Below are positions 55,887 through 64,000 of a stretch of DNA of 64,000 bases, piece after piece. Under the pieces are notes generated by a model. It had not been told where the DNA came from. It saw only the letters and a list, made by a program, of their open reading frames with translations, and made no database searches. The stretch's first letter is position 1. Every line of letters starts with the position of its first letter. Origin of the DNA: Burkholderia multivorans ATCC BAA-247 (GTDB lineage Bacteria > Pseudomonadota > Gammaproteobacteria > Burkholderiales > Burkholderiaceae). Location of the stretch: positions 2,046,001 to 2,110,000 of the forward strand of contig NZ_CP009831.1 of NCBI RefSeq assembly GCF_000959525.1, written 5' to 3'. Both the position numbers and the translations under genes were made by a program.

Positions 55887-56765
55887 ATGAAGCTGATGCG
55901 CGTGTGCTGGCTGCTTCTGCTGCTCGCAGCGGCCGGCCCCGCACGCGCGTTTCATACGCGCACCGTCGCGATTCCGAGCGCCGCGATGCGCGCGACGCTC
56001 GCGGCGACCGTCGTCCTGCCCGACGACTATCTGCGCGGCGGTGCGCACCGCGTCGAACGCTATCCGGTCGTCTATCTGCTGCACGGCTCGGGCGGCAACC
56101 ACACCGACTGGACCGCGAACACGCGCATCGGCGAACTCGCCGACCGCTATCGCGTGATTCTGGTGATGCCCGACGGCGGACACGAAAGCTGGTACATCGA
56201 CAGCCCGTTCGAGTCGGGCAGCCGCTACGAAACCTTCGTCGGCGACGAAGTCGTGTCCTACGTCGACGCGCATTTCCGCACGCTGGCGACGCGGCGCACG
56301 CGGGCGATCACGGGCCTCAGCATGGGCGGCTTCGGCGCGCTGCGCATCGCGCTCGACCGGCCCGACACGTTCGGCGCGGCCGGCAGCATTAGCGGCGCCG
56401 TCGACCCGCGCAACTGCGAGGACGAACCGGGCATCGACCATGTGTTCGGCGATCCGGTCCGCCATCCGTCGTTCTGGAGCCGCAACGCGATTGTCGAAAG
56501 CGCCCGCGCATTCGTGCACACGCATGTCGACTTGACGATCGACTGCGGGCGCGATGACTCGTTCATCGGCTCGAACCGCACGCTGCACGAACGGCTCGTC
56601 GCACTGGGCGTGCCGCACGACTATGCGGAGCGGGCGGGCGGCCACACGTGGGACTACTGGGCGCAGGCGATCCGTTATCAGATGCGCTTCTTCGCGACAT
56701 CGTTCGAGCGTGGCCGGTACGCGATGCACGCGCATCCGTCGGCGGCTGCCGTGCGGCGCTCGTGA
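55887..56765 (+). CDS. Exported alpha/beta-hydrolase esterase (esterase D/PHB-depolymerase-like)
   Basis: A 292-residue protein; MKLMRVCWLLLLLAAAGP gives a signal peptide ending near ARA (residue 21). The nucleophile motif GLSMGGFGAL has Ser145. Asp in DCGRDDSF (about 227) and His in GGHTWDYW (about 257) complete the triad. VVYLLHGSGGNHTDW forms the oxyanion region. It resembles tributyrin/S-formylglutathione-type esterases but is predicted to be periplasmic or secreted. Substrate unknown; convergent with the SDR gene. Confidence 0.87.
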   Translation: MKLMRVCWLLLLLAAAGPARAFHTRTVAIPSAAMRATLAATVVLPDDYLRGGAHRVERYPVVYLLHGSGGNHTDWTANTRIGELADRYRVILVMPDGGHESWYIDSPFESGSRYETFVGDEVVSYVDAHFRTLATRRTRAITGLSMGGFGALRIALDRPDTFGAAGSISGAVDPRNCEDEPGIDHVFGDPVRHPSFWSRNAIVESARAFVHTHVDLTIDCGRDDSFIGSNRTLHERLVALGVPHDYAERAGGHTWDYWAQAIRYQMRFFATSFERGRYAMHAHPSAAAVRRS

Positions 56766-56879
56766 TGCGCGCGGCGCGATGCGCGGCGTCGATCGCGGGG
56801 CCATGCACGGCAGTTGCATGACGGCAGCGCAGTCGCTGCGGACGACGCGTGCCCGTCCGCGTTGCGGAAACCGTGCCGC

Positions 56880-57593
56880 TCACCACCGCACGGTTCGACC
56901 ACGATAGTCGAGATATTCGAGCCCCGCGCGCCCGCGTTTGGCGAGCAGCACGTCGACGACGCCCGGCACGCTTTCGTCGATCGACAGCCGCGCGTCCGGC
57001 CCGCCGAGCTCGGTGCGTACCCAGCCGGGCGCGATCAGCACCATCGCGAGCGGCGTCTGCGCATGACGCGCCGCGAAGCTGCGCATGAACTGGTTCAGCG
57101 CGGCCTTGCTGCCGCGATAGAGCTCGCGCTGGCCCGATTCGTTGTCGGCGATGCTGCCCTGCCCCGACGACATGATACCGATCAACCCGTCGCGCGGCAC
57201 CAGGCCGGCCAGCGTCTCGACCACGCGCATCGGGCTCAGTGCGTTCGTGATCATCAGTTCGACGAAATCGTCGGTCGACACCTCGCCGATGGTCTGCGTC
57301 GGATCCGGATTCGTCGTCCCGGCATTGACGAACAGGATGTCGAAGACGCGACCGGACAGGCGCCCGGCCAGCGCGCGGATCTGCTCGGGCTGCGTGATGT
57401 CGAGCGTTTCGATCCGCAGCCGGTCCGGGTACGCCTCGGCGAGCGCGTGCAGCGGCGTGCGTCCGCGATCCGCGCGCACGGTGCCTACGACGTCCCAGCC
57501 ACGCTTCAGGAACTCGGCCGCCATTGCGTGACCGAGGCCGCGCGACGCGCCGACGAGCAGGATCGTGGGACGAGGGTGAGAGGTATCGGGCAT
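56880..57593 (-). CDS. Short-chain dehydrogenase/reductase
   Basis: A 237-residue SDR. The NAD(P) motif VGASRGLGHA is at about 14-23, NAG in FVNAGTT near 91, and the catalytic Y-x3-K is in ELYRGSKAALN near 160, with Ser in GIMSSGQGS. It is divergent across 129 bases from a LysR regulator that probably controls it. Substrate unknown. Confidence 0.88.
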   Translation of the reverse strand: MPDTSHPRPTILLVGASRGLGHAMAAEFLKRGWDVVGTVRADRGRTPLHALAEAYPDRLRIETLDITQPEQIRALAGRLSGRVFDILFVNAGTTNPDPTQTIGEVSTDDFVELMITNALSPMRVVETLAGLVPRDGLIGIMSSGQGSIADNESGQRELYRGSKAALNQFMRSFAARHAQTPLAMVLIAPGWVRTELGGPDARLSIDESVPGVVDVLLAKRGRAGLEYLDYRGRTVRW

Positions 57594-57722
57594 GGGCTAC
57601 TCCTTTTCGACAGCGGCACCATGCATTGTCGGGATCGCGTCCGGTTTGCACCAGACGCGCCGCGTGCAATCGTCGATTGCATCGCACGCCATCCGTGCGG
57701 CGTTTTCGATTATGCTCGCCGC

Positions 57723-58682
57723 ATGTCACGCGTCGACCTGAACCTGCTGACCGCGCTGGATGCGTTGCTGACCGAACGCAGCGTCACCGGCGCGGCGCGC
57801 CGCCTGAACCTGAGCGTATCGGCGACGAGCCGCACGCTCGCTCGCCTGCGCGCGCTGACGGGCGATCGCCTGTTGCTGCAGGCAGGCCGAACGCTCGTGC
57901 TGACGCCCTACGCGGAGCAGTTGAGCCGGCGCATTCCCGCCCTCGCGCGCGAAGCGGAATCGGTCTTGAGCCGCGCCGCGTACCGGTTCGACAGCGCGAC
58001 GCTCGCGCAGCGCTTCACGTTGCGCGCGGGCGAAGGCTTCGTCGATCTGCTCGGCGCCGCGCTGACGAACCGCGTCCGCCACGCGGCGCCCGGCGTACAG
58101 CTGCGCTTCGTGCCGAAGCCGGACTGGAATGCGCAAGCGTTGCGCGACGGGCTCGTCGATCTGGAAATCGGCGTCGTGAAAACCGCCGCGCCCGAAATCC
58201 GCACGCGTGTGCTGTTCACGGATCGCTACGTCGGCCTGTGCCGGATCGGCCATCCGCTGCTCGCCGCGGGCGAGATCGACATGCAGCGATGGCTTGCGTA
58301 CGACCACGTGACGATCTCGCGTACCGGCGAGGCGGACAATCCGATCGGCGCCCAGCTCGAATCGACCGGCGTGCCGCGCAACGTGCCGATCGTCGTGCCC
58401 TCCTATACCGGCGCGATGCAGCTCGTCCGTCATTCGGATCTGCTCGCCGTCGTCCCGCATTCCTGTCTCGGCAATACGTTCATGCCCGACTACGCGGCCG
58501 CGAACGGCGTGCAGTCGTTCGCACTGCCGCTGCCGTTGCCCGCGTTCAACATTTCGGCGATCTGGCATCCTCGGCTCGATCACGATCCGGCGCACCGCTG
58601 GCTGCGCGACGAAGTGCGCGCCGTCTGCGCGGCCGCCTATCCGGACAACACGCTGGCCGCTCCGTCGCGCATCGATCGCTAG
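57723..58682 (+). CDS. LysR-family regulator (NodD/SyrM branch)
   Basis: A 319-residue LysR protein. VDLNLLTALDALLTERSVTGA opens the winged helix; RLNLSVSATSRTLARLRALTGDRLL completes it, with the R-x-G-x-x-L pattern of the NodD/PA2206-like group. The effector domain spans about 90-300. It is divergent from the SDR gene and convergent with argC with only 15 bases between. The regulated gene is likely the SDR (inferred). Confidence 0.88.
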   Translation: MSRVDLNLLTALDALLTERSVTGAARRLNLSVSATSRTLARLRALTGDRLLLQAGRTLVLTPYAEQLSRRIPALAREAESVLSRAAYRFDSATLAQRFTLRAGEGFVDLLGAALTNRVRHAAPGVQLRFVPKPDWNAQALRDGLVDLEIGVVKTAAPEIRTRVLFTDRYVGLCRIGHPLLAAGEIDMQRWLAYDHVTISRTGEADNPIGAQLESTGVPRNVPIVVPSYTGAMQLVRHSDLLAVVPHSCLGNTFMPDYAAANGVQSFALPLPLPAFNISAIWHPRLDHDPAHRWLRDEVRAVCAAAYPDNTLAAPSRIDR

Positions 58683-58697
58683 ACGCCCGGCCGGCCG

Positions 58698-59627
58698 CTA
58701 TTGCCGCGCGAGCATCAGGTCCAGGTTCTGAACCGCGGCGCCCGAGGCGCCCTTGCCGAGATTGTCGAACACCGCAGCGAGCAGCACCTGCTCCTGCGCC
58801 GCGTCGTGAAAGACGCTCAACTGCATGTCGTTCGTGCCGTTCAGCGCCTGCGGGTCCAGATGGGTCGACGCGCGCGATGCCTCCAGCGGCAGCACGCGCA
58901 CGTGCGCGGCCTGCGCATAGTGACGTGCGAGGCACGCGTGCAACGCGGGGCCGTCGACGCCGGGCGCCAGCAGGCGCACCGCGATCGGCACCGTCAGCAC
59001 GATGCCCTGGCGGAACGCGCCGTATGCGGGCACGAAGATCGGGCGCTGCGCCAGCGTCGCGTGCCGTCGAATCTCCGGTGCGTGCTTGTGCGCGAGTGCC
59101 AGCCCGTACACCTGATAGGCACGCGCGTTCGCGGCGCTCGGCCCTTCGTGTTCCTCCACGCCCGCGCGTCCGCGTCCCGAGTAGCCGGATACCGCATGAA
59201 TGGCGATCGGGTAATCGGCGGGAATGAGCCGCGCTTCCACGAGCGGACGCAGCAGGCCGACCGCGCCGGTCGGATAGCAGCCCGGGTTGCTGACGCGCCG
59301 CGCGTTCGCGATCTGCTCGGCCTGCGCCGGCGCCATTTCGGGAAATCCGTACGTCCAGCCCGGCTGCGTGCGATGCGCGGAGCTCGCATCGACCACGCGC
59401 ACGGCAGGATTGACGATGGCGCTCACGGCCTCGCGCGCGGCGTCATCCGGCAAACAGAGGATCGCGATGTCGCAGCCGTTGATCGCCTCCGCGCGGCGCC
59501 GCGGGTCCTTGCGCTCGGCAGTGGGCAGCGTGAAGACGCGAATGTCGGTCCGGCCGCGCAGCCGGTCGTGAATCTGCAGGCCGGTCGTGCCTTGGTCGCC
59601 GTCGATGAAGACTACGGGCGTGCTCAT
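58698..59627 (-). CDS. argC: N-acetyl-gamma-glutamyl-phosphate reductase, type 2
   Basis: A 309-residue short-form (type 2) ArgC. An N-terminal Rossmann fold ([17 protein letters not shown]) is followed by the catalytic C117 in [14 protein letters not shown] and a dimerisation domain with [15 protein letters not shown]. It reduces N-acetyl-glutamyl-5-phosphate to the semialdehyde in arginine synthesis. It stands alone, away from other arg genes, and is divergent from a LysR gene across a region with a long inverted repeat. It may be a second, specialised copy. Confidence 0.93.
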   Translation of the reverse strand: MSTPVVFIDGDQGTTGLQIHDRLRGRTDIRVFTLPTAERKDPRRRAEAINGCDIAILCLPDDAAREAVSAIVNPAVRVVDASSAHRTQPGWTYGFPEMAPAQAEQIANARRVSNPGCYPTGAVGLLRPLVEARLIPADYPIAIHAVSGYSGRGRAGVEEHEGPSAANARAYQVYGLALAHKHAPEIRRHATLAQRPIFVPAYGAFRQGIVLTVPIAVRLLAPGVDGPALHACLARHYAQAAHVRVLPLEASRASTHLDPQALNGTNDMQLSVFHDAAQEQVLLAAVFDNLGKGASGAAVQNLDLMLARQ

Positions 59628-59701
59628 GGTGGATGACTCCGCTGACTATGGGTCGTGACAGTTGAAAACGAGCCCCTATGTTGCGCGGACGTCTAGAATA
59701 G

Positions 59702-59739
59702 GAAAAGTTGAATTTCATGACCTACATATTCAACTTTTC
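59702..59739. promoter_or_regulatory. Operator-like 12-bp inverted repeat between argC and LysR gene
   Basis: GAAAAGTTGAAT (59702-59713) and ATTCAACTTTTC (59728-59739) are perfect 12-bp inverted arms separated by 14 bases. The repeat ends 17 bases before the LysR start and lies in the 129-base divergent gap. It is probably the binding site of this LysR regulator. Confidence 0.75.
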
Positions 59740-59756
59740 TGAATCGGGACATCGCC

Positions 59757-60641
59757 ATGCGTGAGATCAGCCTGGACCGCCTGCGCACGTTGGTCGCCGT
59801 GGCCGAGCGCGGCTCGTTCGCCGATGCGGCGCGTGCGCTGCACCTCGCGCCGCCGACGGTCAGTCTCCATATCGCCGAACTCGAAGCGCGCATCGGCGCG
59901 CCGCTGCTGTCGCGCAAGCGCGGGCACGTCGGGCCGACGTCGATCGGCGCGGTGCTGGTCGAGCGTGCGCGCCGCCTGCTCGCCGACGCCGAGCAGGCGC
60001 TCGACGACGTTCAGCGTCAGGTCGCGGGGCTCGAAGGACGCGTGCGCCTCGGCGCGTCGACGGGCGTGATCGCGCATCTGCTGCCGCAGGCGCTCGACGC
60101 GCTGCGCGCGCCCCATCCCGCCATCGACGTTCAGATCGCCGTGCTGACTTCACAGGAAACGCTGTCGCGGCTCGTGGACGGCACGCTCGACGTCGGGCTC
60201 GTCGCACTGCCGCAGCCGCCGGTGGCCGGACTCGTGATCAAGCCGTGGCGGCGCGACCCCGTGATGGCGTTCGTGCCGGCGCATTGGCGCTGTCCGGCGC
60301 GCGTGACGCCCGAATGGCTCGCTGCGCGGCCGCTCGTTCTCAACGATGCGACGACGCATCTGTCGCGGCTGACGGCCGAATGGTTCGCGGCCGCCGGACA
60401 CCATCCGGCGCCGCGCATTCAGCTGAATTACAACGATGCGATCAAGAGTCTGGTGGCGGCCGGTTACGGTGCGGCGCTGTTGCCGCATGAGGCTGCGACG
60501 CCGCTAGCCGACGCGCGTATCGTGATGCGTCCGCTGCGCCCCGGCCTGTGGCGACGGCTCGGCATCGCGCATCGTGCCGGACACGTCGAGCGTGCGACGC
60601 AACACGTGCTCGACGCGTTGTGGGATTTGCGGCTCGCGTAG
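59757..60641 (+). CDS. LysR-family regulator divergent from argC
   Basis: A 294-residue LysR regulator. ISLDRLRTLVAVAERGSFADAARALHL starts the winged helix, and APPTVSLHIAELE is the recognition helix. The co-inducer domain begins near residue 90 (GRVRLGASTGVIAHLLPQAL). It is divergent from argC and presumably controls it from the 12-bp inverted repeat just upstream of its own start, which would also permit autoregulation. Confidence 0.9.
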   Translation: MREISLDRLRTLVAVAERGSFADAARALHLAPPTVSLHIAELEARIGAPLLSRKRGHVGPTSIGAVLVERARRLLADAEQALDDVQRQVAGLEGRVRLGASTGVIAHLLPQALDALRAPHPAIDVQIAVLTSQETLSRLVDGTLDVGLVALPQPPVAGLVIKPWRRDPVMAFVPAHWRCPARVTPEWLAARPLVLNDATTHLSRLTAEWFAAAGHHPAPRIQLNYNDAIKSLVAAGYGAALLPHEAATPLADARIVMRPLRPGLWRRLGIAHRAGHVERATQHVLDALWDLRLA

Positions 60642-60680
60642 CGCACGGCCGCCTGCGCGACGGGTTCGCGCGATCGATCG

Positions 60681-60706
60681 CCGGCATGCGCGGGCGCGCA
60701 TGCCGG
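60681..60706. terminator. GC-rich hairpin between convergent genes
   Basis: CCGGCATGCGCG (60681-60692) and CGCGCATGCCGG (60695-60706) are perfect 12-bp arms around GG. The hairpin lies between the stops of the LysR gene (60641) and the lipoprotein gene (60715). There is no T-tract, so it may be a bidirectional transcript end rather than a classic intrinsic terminator. Confidence 0.6.
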
Positions 60707-60714
60707 TGCGAGCG

Positions 60715-61515
60715 TCAGTCCTGGCCGTACACGGTAATCGTCACGCGCCGGTCCTTCTGCAGGCAGGCGATGACGGCCGGCGTTTCGCCGGACGGACAAT
60801 GCGACACAGGCTGCGACGATCCTGCGCCTTCGGCGCGGATGCGTGCGGCGTCGAGCCCGTGCGCGACCAGATAGCGCTTGACCGTCTCGGCCCGCGCACG
60901 CGACAGCGCGCGGTTGCTTTGATCCGAGCCGATGCGATCGGTGTGACCGACCACGTCGATGCGCGTCGTGCCGCGTTCCGCGCGGATTTTCGCGATCGCG
61001 TCGTCGAGTTCGGCGCGGCCGCCCGGCAGCATCGAGTCGAGGCTCGACTTCGCAAACGGGAACAGCGCCTCGCCTGCGATCGTGAACTGCGCGCGCGGTG
61101 CGGGTGCTGCCGCGGCCGCCGGCGCGACGGCCGGCGCAGCGGAGGGCTGCACGAACTCCGCACATTGCGGGTCGCGCCAGTACGTCGCGCTCACGCGCAT
61201 GTTGCGGTCGAACTGCACCTGGTACTGACACGACACGACCTGATCGCTGCGACGGAAGTCGAACACGTAGTTCCACACGCGATTGCCGACGAACCACTCA
61301 TGAAACTGCGGCGGTCCGATCAGATCGTAGAGCTGATCCTTGTTGAGCCCCGTACTCACATTGCGCAGATTCGCGACGTTCACGAACGTGCCGCCCGCGG
61401 GCGATGCGGACGCCGCATCGGGAAACTGCGGCGGCGTATGGGGCGTCGCACATCCCTGCAGCGCGGCGGCAGCCACGACGCACCCCGAAAGCAGCACGGC
61501 CTGTTTGAATTTCAT
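60715..61515 (-). CDS. BamE-like/OmpA-family outer-membrane lipoprotein
   Basis: A 266-residue lipoprotein. MKFKQAVLLSGCVVAAAALQGC gives lipobox LQG-C22. Residues about 45-115 resemble the SmpA/BamE fold (NVSTGLNKDQLYDLIGPPQF). An Ala/Pro linker leads to an OmpA-type peptidoglycan-binding domain (about 155-266) with IDVVGHTDRIGSDQSNRALSRARAETVKRYL. It lies 50 bases after the trimeric autotransporter stop, so both are probably cotranscribed. It may anchor the envelope or assist assembly of the adhesin, as SadB does for SadA in Salmonella (analogy). Confidence 0.87.
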   Translation of the reverse strand: MKFKQAVLLSGCVVAAAALQGCATPHTPPQFPDAASASPAGGTFVNVANLRNVSTGLNKDQLYDLIGPPQFHEWFVGNRVWNYVFDFRRSDQVVSCQYQVQFDRNMRVSATYWRDPQCAEFVQPSAAPAVAPAAAAAPAPRAQFTIAGEALFPFAKSSLDSMLPGGRAELDDAIAKIRAERGTTRIDVVGHTDRIGSDQSNRALSRARAETVKRYLVAHGLDAARIRAEGAGSSQPVSHCPSGETPAVIACLQKDRRVTITVYGQD

Positions 61516-61565
61516 GGTTCGCTGATTGTTCCGTTTGATGTTTCGCATCGACTCGCCTCGTCGCG

Positions 61566-64000
61566 TTACCACTGATAGCCCGCGCCGACCACGGCGCCGT
61601 ACGTGCCGCGCGTATTCGTCGAGACGGCCGCCTTGTAGATCCAGTGGTTGTTCTCCGAAATCGTCGAGATGCCGAGCGCCTGCCCCGACTGCCCGCGATA
61701 CACGCTGCCCGCGATCGCGACCATGCTCTTGCCCGGGCCGGACGGCTGCGGCAGCCCCGCGATGGCCATCGCCGTCGCCGTGCCACCGTCCGCATCGCGG
61801 CGATACGAGTCGAGGCTGTTGCGCAGGCCCGCGATCTGGCCGTCGGTGTAGCTGTTCGCCTGCGACAGCGTGTTGCTGAGGCCCGCGTTCAACTGGTTCA
61901 CGTTCACCGCATCGGTGCCCTGCGTGCCGGCCGCGACGTTGACGATCTGACGCGCCGAATCCGCCGAGCCCACCGCGACGACGTTCGAGCGGCCGCCGTC
62001 GTTGCTGCCGTTGCCGATCGCCGTCGAGTTGTTGCCCGATGCGCTCGCGCCCACGCCGATCGCGGTCGAGCCGTTGCCCGACGCGAGCGCGTTATTGCCG
62101 ACCGCCGTGCTGTTCGAGCCGGACGCCACCGCACCGGAGCCGCCCGCCGACGAATTGGGCCCCGTCGAGCCCGGCGGCACATTGGAGCCGTCCGGGTTCG
62201 TCGTGTAGCTGCCGCCGAGGTTCGACGTGCGCTGATCGATCAGCGTCGTCAACTGATCCGCGACCGCATTGAGCTGCGACACGTTGACTGCATCGGTGCC
62301 CGCCATCCCGGCTGCGAGGCCCGTGATCTGACGATTGCCGACGTTCACTTCGCCGGCCGACGATTGCGGCGTGCTCAACCCGTACGCGATGTAGTTCGTC
62401 AGCGCGCCGACCGTCGTCAGCGAGCCGGCGCCGAGCGCGACGCTGTTCGCGAACGTCGACGATGCGCCGGCGCCGAGCGCCAGTGCGTCCGTCGCGGTGC
62501 TGCGCGCGCCCGAGCCGAGCGCAACGCTGCCGACGCTGACCGCCACCGCGTTCGCGCCTTGCGCGACCGACTGCGCGCCCGTCGCCGTCGCGCCGCTGCC
62601 GAGTGCTATCGCATCGGCCTGCGCGGAGCTGGCCGCCTGACCGATCGCGACGCCGCCCGGTGCGGTCGAATCGACAATCGCGCCGTTGCCGATCCCGACG
62701 CCGTTGTCGCCGTTGACGACCGTCGTCGGGCCGACCGCGATCGATTCGGCGCCGACCGCGAGCGAATCGGCACGCGTCGAATTCGCGTGGAAGTACAGCT
62801 GGCCAGTCACCGCGAACGACTGCAGCGCGCCGGTCAGCTGCCGCACGGTCACTGCGTCCTGCTGGCCGGTGCCGTCCGCGACGTTCGTGATCTGACGATA
62901 GGTCTTGCTCGTCGCATCGCCGACCGAGACTGCGCCGAGCAGCGTCTGATCGGTCGTGTCGAACGGAATCGACGCGCTGCCGTTGCGCATGATGCCGGAC
63001 GCCGGCACGGTTGCGCGATCGGCGACCGAGCCCGCACCGAGCGCGATGCTGCCGTCCACGCGCGAGATCGCGTTCGGGCCGATCGCGACGCTGTCGAGGC
63101 CGAGCGCCTGGCTGTCGGGCGCCGTCGAGTTCGCGTGGAAATACTTGATCCCGTGCTCGTTGATGTTGTCGAGGGCGGAGCCGACGTTGTTGTTGATCGT
63201 CGTCGAGCCGTCGGTGTTGTATGTGACGTACGACGGTGCGGAGATCGTGCCCGTCGTCGGGTCGTAGGTCGCGCCGCCGCCGATCGCGCCGGCCGTGCTG
63301 TTGCCGAGATTGTTGTTGTTCGACGTGATCGCACTGACGGTGGTGGACAGCGAGGCCACGTTGCTGGTCGTCGAGCTGAGGCCCGTCGACAGCGATGCGA
63401 CGTTGCTGTTCGTCGAGCTGAGGCCTGTCGACAGCGATGCGACGCTGCTGGTCGTCGAGCTGAGACCCGTCGACAGCGACGCGACATTGCTGTTCGTCGA
63501 GCTGAGGCCTGTCGACAGCGATGCGACGTTGCTGGTCGTCGAGCTGAGGCCTGTCGACAGCGATGCGACGTTGCTGGTCGTCGAGCTGAGACCCGTCGAC
63601 AGCGACGCGACATTGCTGTTCGTCGAACTAAGACCCGTCGACAACGACGTAATGCCCGACATCGTCGACGTCGACAGCGAATCGATCGCCACGTTCGTCG
63701 CATACAGCTGCGAGCCGTTGATCGCGTCGGTCGAACCGGCGGTGATCTGACCGGCCGCGACGTTCTGGATCTGACGCGGTGCAGTCGCCGAACCGACGCT
63801 CACGACGTCGCCGGCCGCCGGCGTGCCGCCCGCGAACGTATACGTGTTCCCGCCGATGACCGCGTTCGGCGTCTGCACGGCGGACGACACCGTCGACGCA
63901 TTGCCGAGCACGACCGCGCCGTCGAAGCCGGTGGGCACGGACACACCGCTGCCCACGACGAACGCGTTGTTGGAATTGATCGTGTTGTTGTTGCCGAGCG
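61566..64000 (-). CDS. Trimeric autotransporter adhesin, YadA-like (5' end beyond window)
   Basis: About 811 residues are visible; the frame stays open to the window edge, so signal peptide and most of the head are missing. Head repeats of the YadA type (IALGSGA, AVGNNAL, SIALGAG) alternate with neck-like segments (RQITNVADGTGQQDAVTVRQL, VNVAAGTQGTDAVNVNQL). Seven 14-residue SLSTGLSST-x-S-x-VA units form a coiled stalk. The last ~80 residues are the YadA anchor (GLRNSLDSYRRDADGGTATAMAI to GAVVGAGYQW) that forms the trimeric barrel. It mediates adhesion at the outer surface. Confidence 0.93.
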   Translation of the reverse strand, partial: LGNNNTINSNNAFVVGSGVSVPTGFDGAVVLGNASTVSSAVQTPNAVIGGNTYTFAGGTPAAGDVVSVGSATAPRQIQNVAAGQITAGSTDAINGSQLYATNVAIDSLSTSTMSGITSLSTGLSSTNSNVASLSTGLSSTTSNVASLSTGLSSTTSNVASLSTGLSSTNSNVASLSTGLSSTTSSVASLSTGLSSTNSNVASLSTGLSSTTSNVASLSTTVSAITSNNNNLGNSTAGAIGGGATYDPTTGTISAPSYVTYNTDGSTTINNNVGSALDNINEHGIKYFHANSTAPDSQALGLDSVAIGPNAISRVDGSIALGAGSVADRATVPASGIMRNGSASIPFDTTDQTLLGAVSVGDATSKTYRQITNVADGTGQQDAVTVRQLTGALQSFAVTGQLYFHANSTRADSLAVGAESIAVGPTTVVNGDNGVGIGNGAIVDSTAPGGVAIGQAASSAQADAIALGSGATATGAQSVAQGANAVAVSVGSVALGSGARSTATDALALGAGASSTFANSVALGAGSLTTVGALTNYIAYGLSTPQSSAGEVNVGNRQITGLAAGMAGTDAVNVSQLNAVADQLTTLIDQRTSNLGGSYTTNPDGSNVPPGSTGPNSSAGGSGAVASGSNSTAVGNNALASGNGSTAIGVGASASGNNSTAIGNGSNDGGRSNVVAVGSADSARQIVNVAAGTQGTDAVNVNQLNAGLSNTLSQANSYTDGQIAGLRNSLDSYRRDADGGTATAMAIAGLPQPSGPGKSMVAIAGSVYRGQSGQALGISTISENNHWIYKAAVSTNTRGTYGAVVGAGYQW
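63354..63647 (-). repeat. Seven tandem 42-bp repeats in adhesin stalk
   Basis: Seven consecutive 42-bp units encode SLSTGLSSTTSNVA with minor T/N and S/N changes. The units remain nearly identical at the DNA level, suggesting recent expansion and length variation between strains. Confidence 0.92.

Noticed and set aside
63295-63750. Plus-strand frame of repeated LRPVDSDATLL units
   Set aside because: Pure reverse-strand image of the 42-bp adhesin repeats; no start signal.

Overview
The window is from a Gram-negative, high-GC betaproteobacterium, most likely Burkholderia (cepacia-complex-like). I infer this from codon use, a Burkholderia-style OpcP porin, and a choline/glycine-betaine catabolic supercluster with many LysR regulators. 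Dense secondary metabolism, transport and a type VI secretion (T6SS) spike island suggest a secondary chromosome, but that is inference. No rRNA, tRNA, CRISPR array or intact insertion sequence was seen.

Layout. 1-3.7 kb: iron-uptake operon (TonB-dependent receptor, PiuC-type dioxygenase, PepSY membrane protein) behind a Fur-box promoter. 4.1-6.7 kb: EntS-like MFS exporter and a general porin. 6.9-10.6 kb: choline-O-sulfate module (betC, choX-like binding protein, divergent LysR). 10.8-13.3 kb: lower-GC three-gene ABC exporter and a degenerate stretch. 13.9-14.8 kb: purU. 15-23.3 kb: vgrG, eagR chaperone, rhs and ADP-ribosylglycohydrolase operon. 23.7-38 kb: long minus-strand glycine betaine operon (glyA, M19 dipeptidase-like, V4R-like protein, dgcA, dgcB, etfA, etfB, gbcA, gbcB, betaine-binding protein, APC permease) with divergent gbdR. 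39.5-45.5 kb: secreted propeller/discoidin protein, MocR regulator, zinc-ribbon membrane protein, EamA exporter, LysR. 45.7-51 kb: fdhA and divergent betI-betB-betA. 51.4-58.7 kb: ABC exporter, MFS transporter, small conserved genes, esterase, SDR, LysR. 58.7-60.6 kb: argC and divergent LysR. 60.7-64 kb: BamE/OmpA-like lipoprotein and the 3' part of a trimeric autotransporter adhesin cut by the window end.

How it fits together. Choline-O-sulfate is hydrolysed by BetC. BetA and BetB oxidise choline to glycine betaine. GbcAB and DgcAB/EtfAB demethylate betaine to sarcosine. FdhA, PurU and GlyA handle the released one-carbon units and glycine. Sarcosine oxidase genes, and the ABC core that the two orphan binding proteins need, are not in the window.

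The most unusual locus is the T6SS operon at 14971-23341. The Rhs protein ends in what looks like an R-S-E-class ADP-ribosyltransferase toxin (Arg, STT, ExE signatures). The next gene, overlapping by one base, encodes an ADP-ribosylglycohydrolase with a roughly 90-residue N-terminal extension. This is the architecture of an ADP-ribosylating effector with a hydrolase immunity protein that may act both by blocking the toxin and by reversing its modification.
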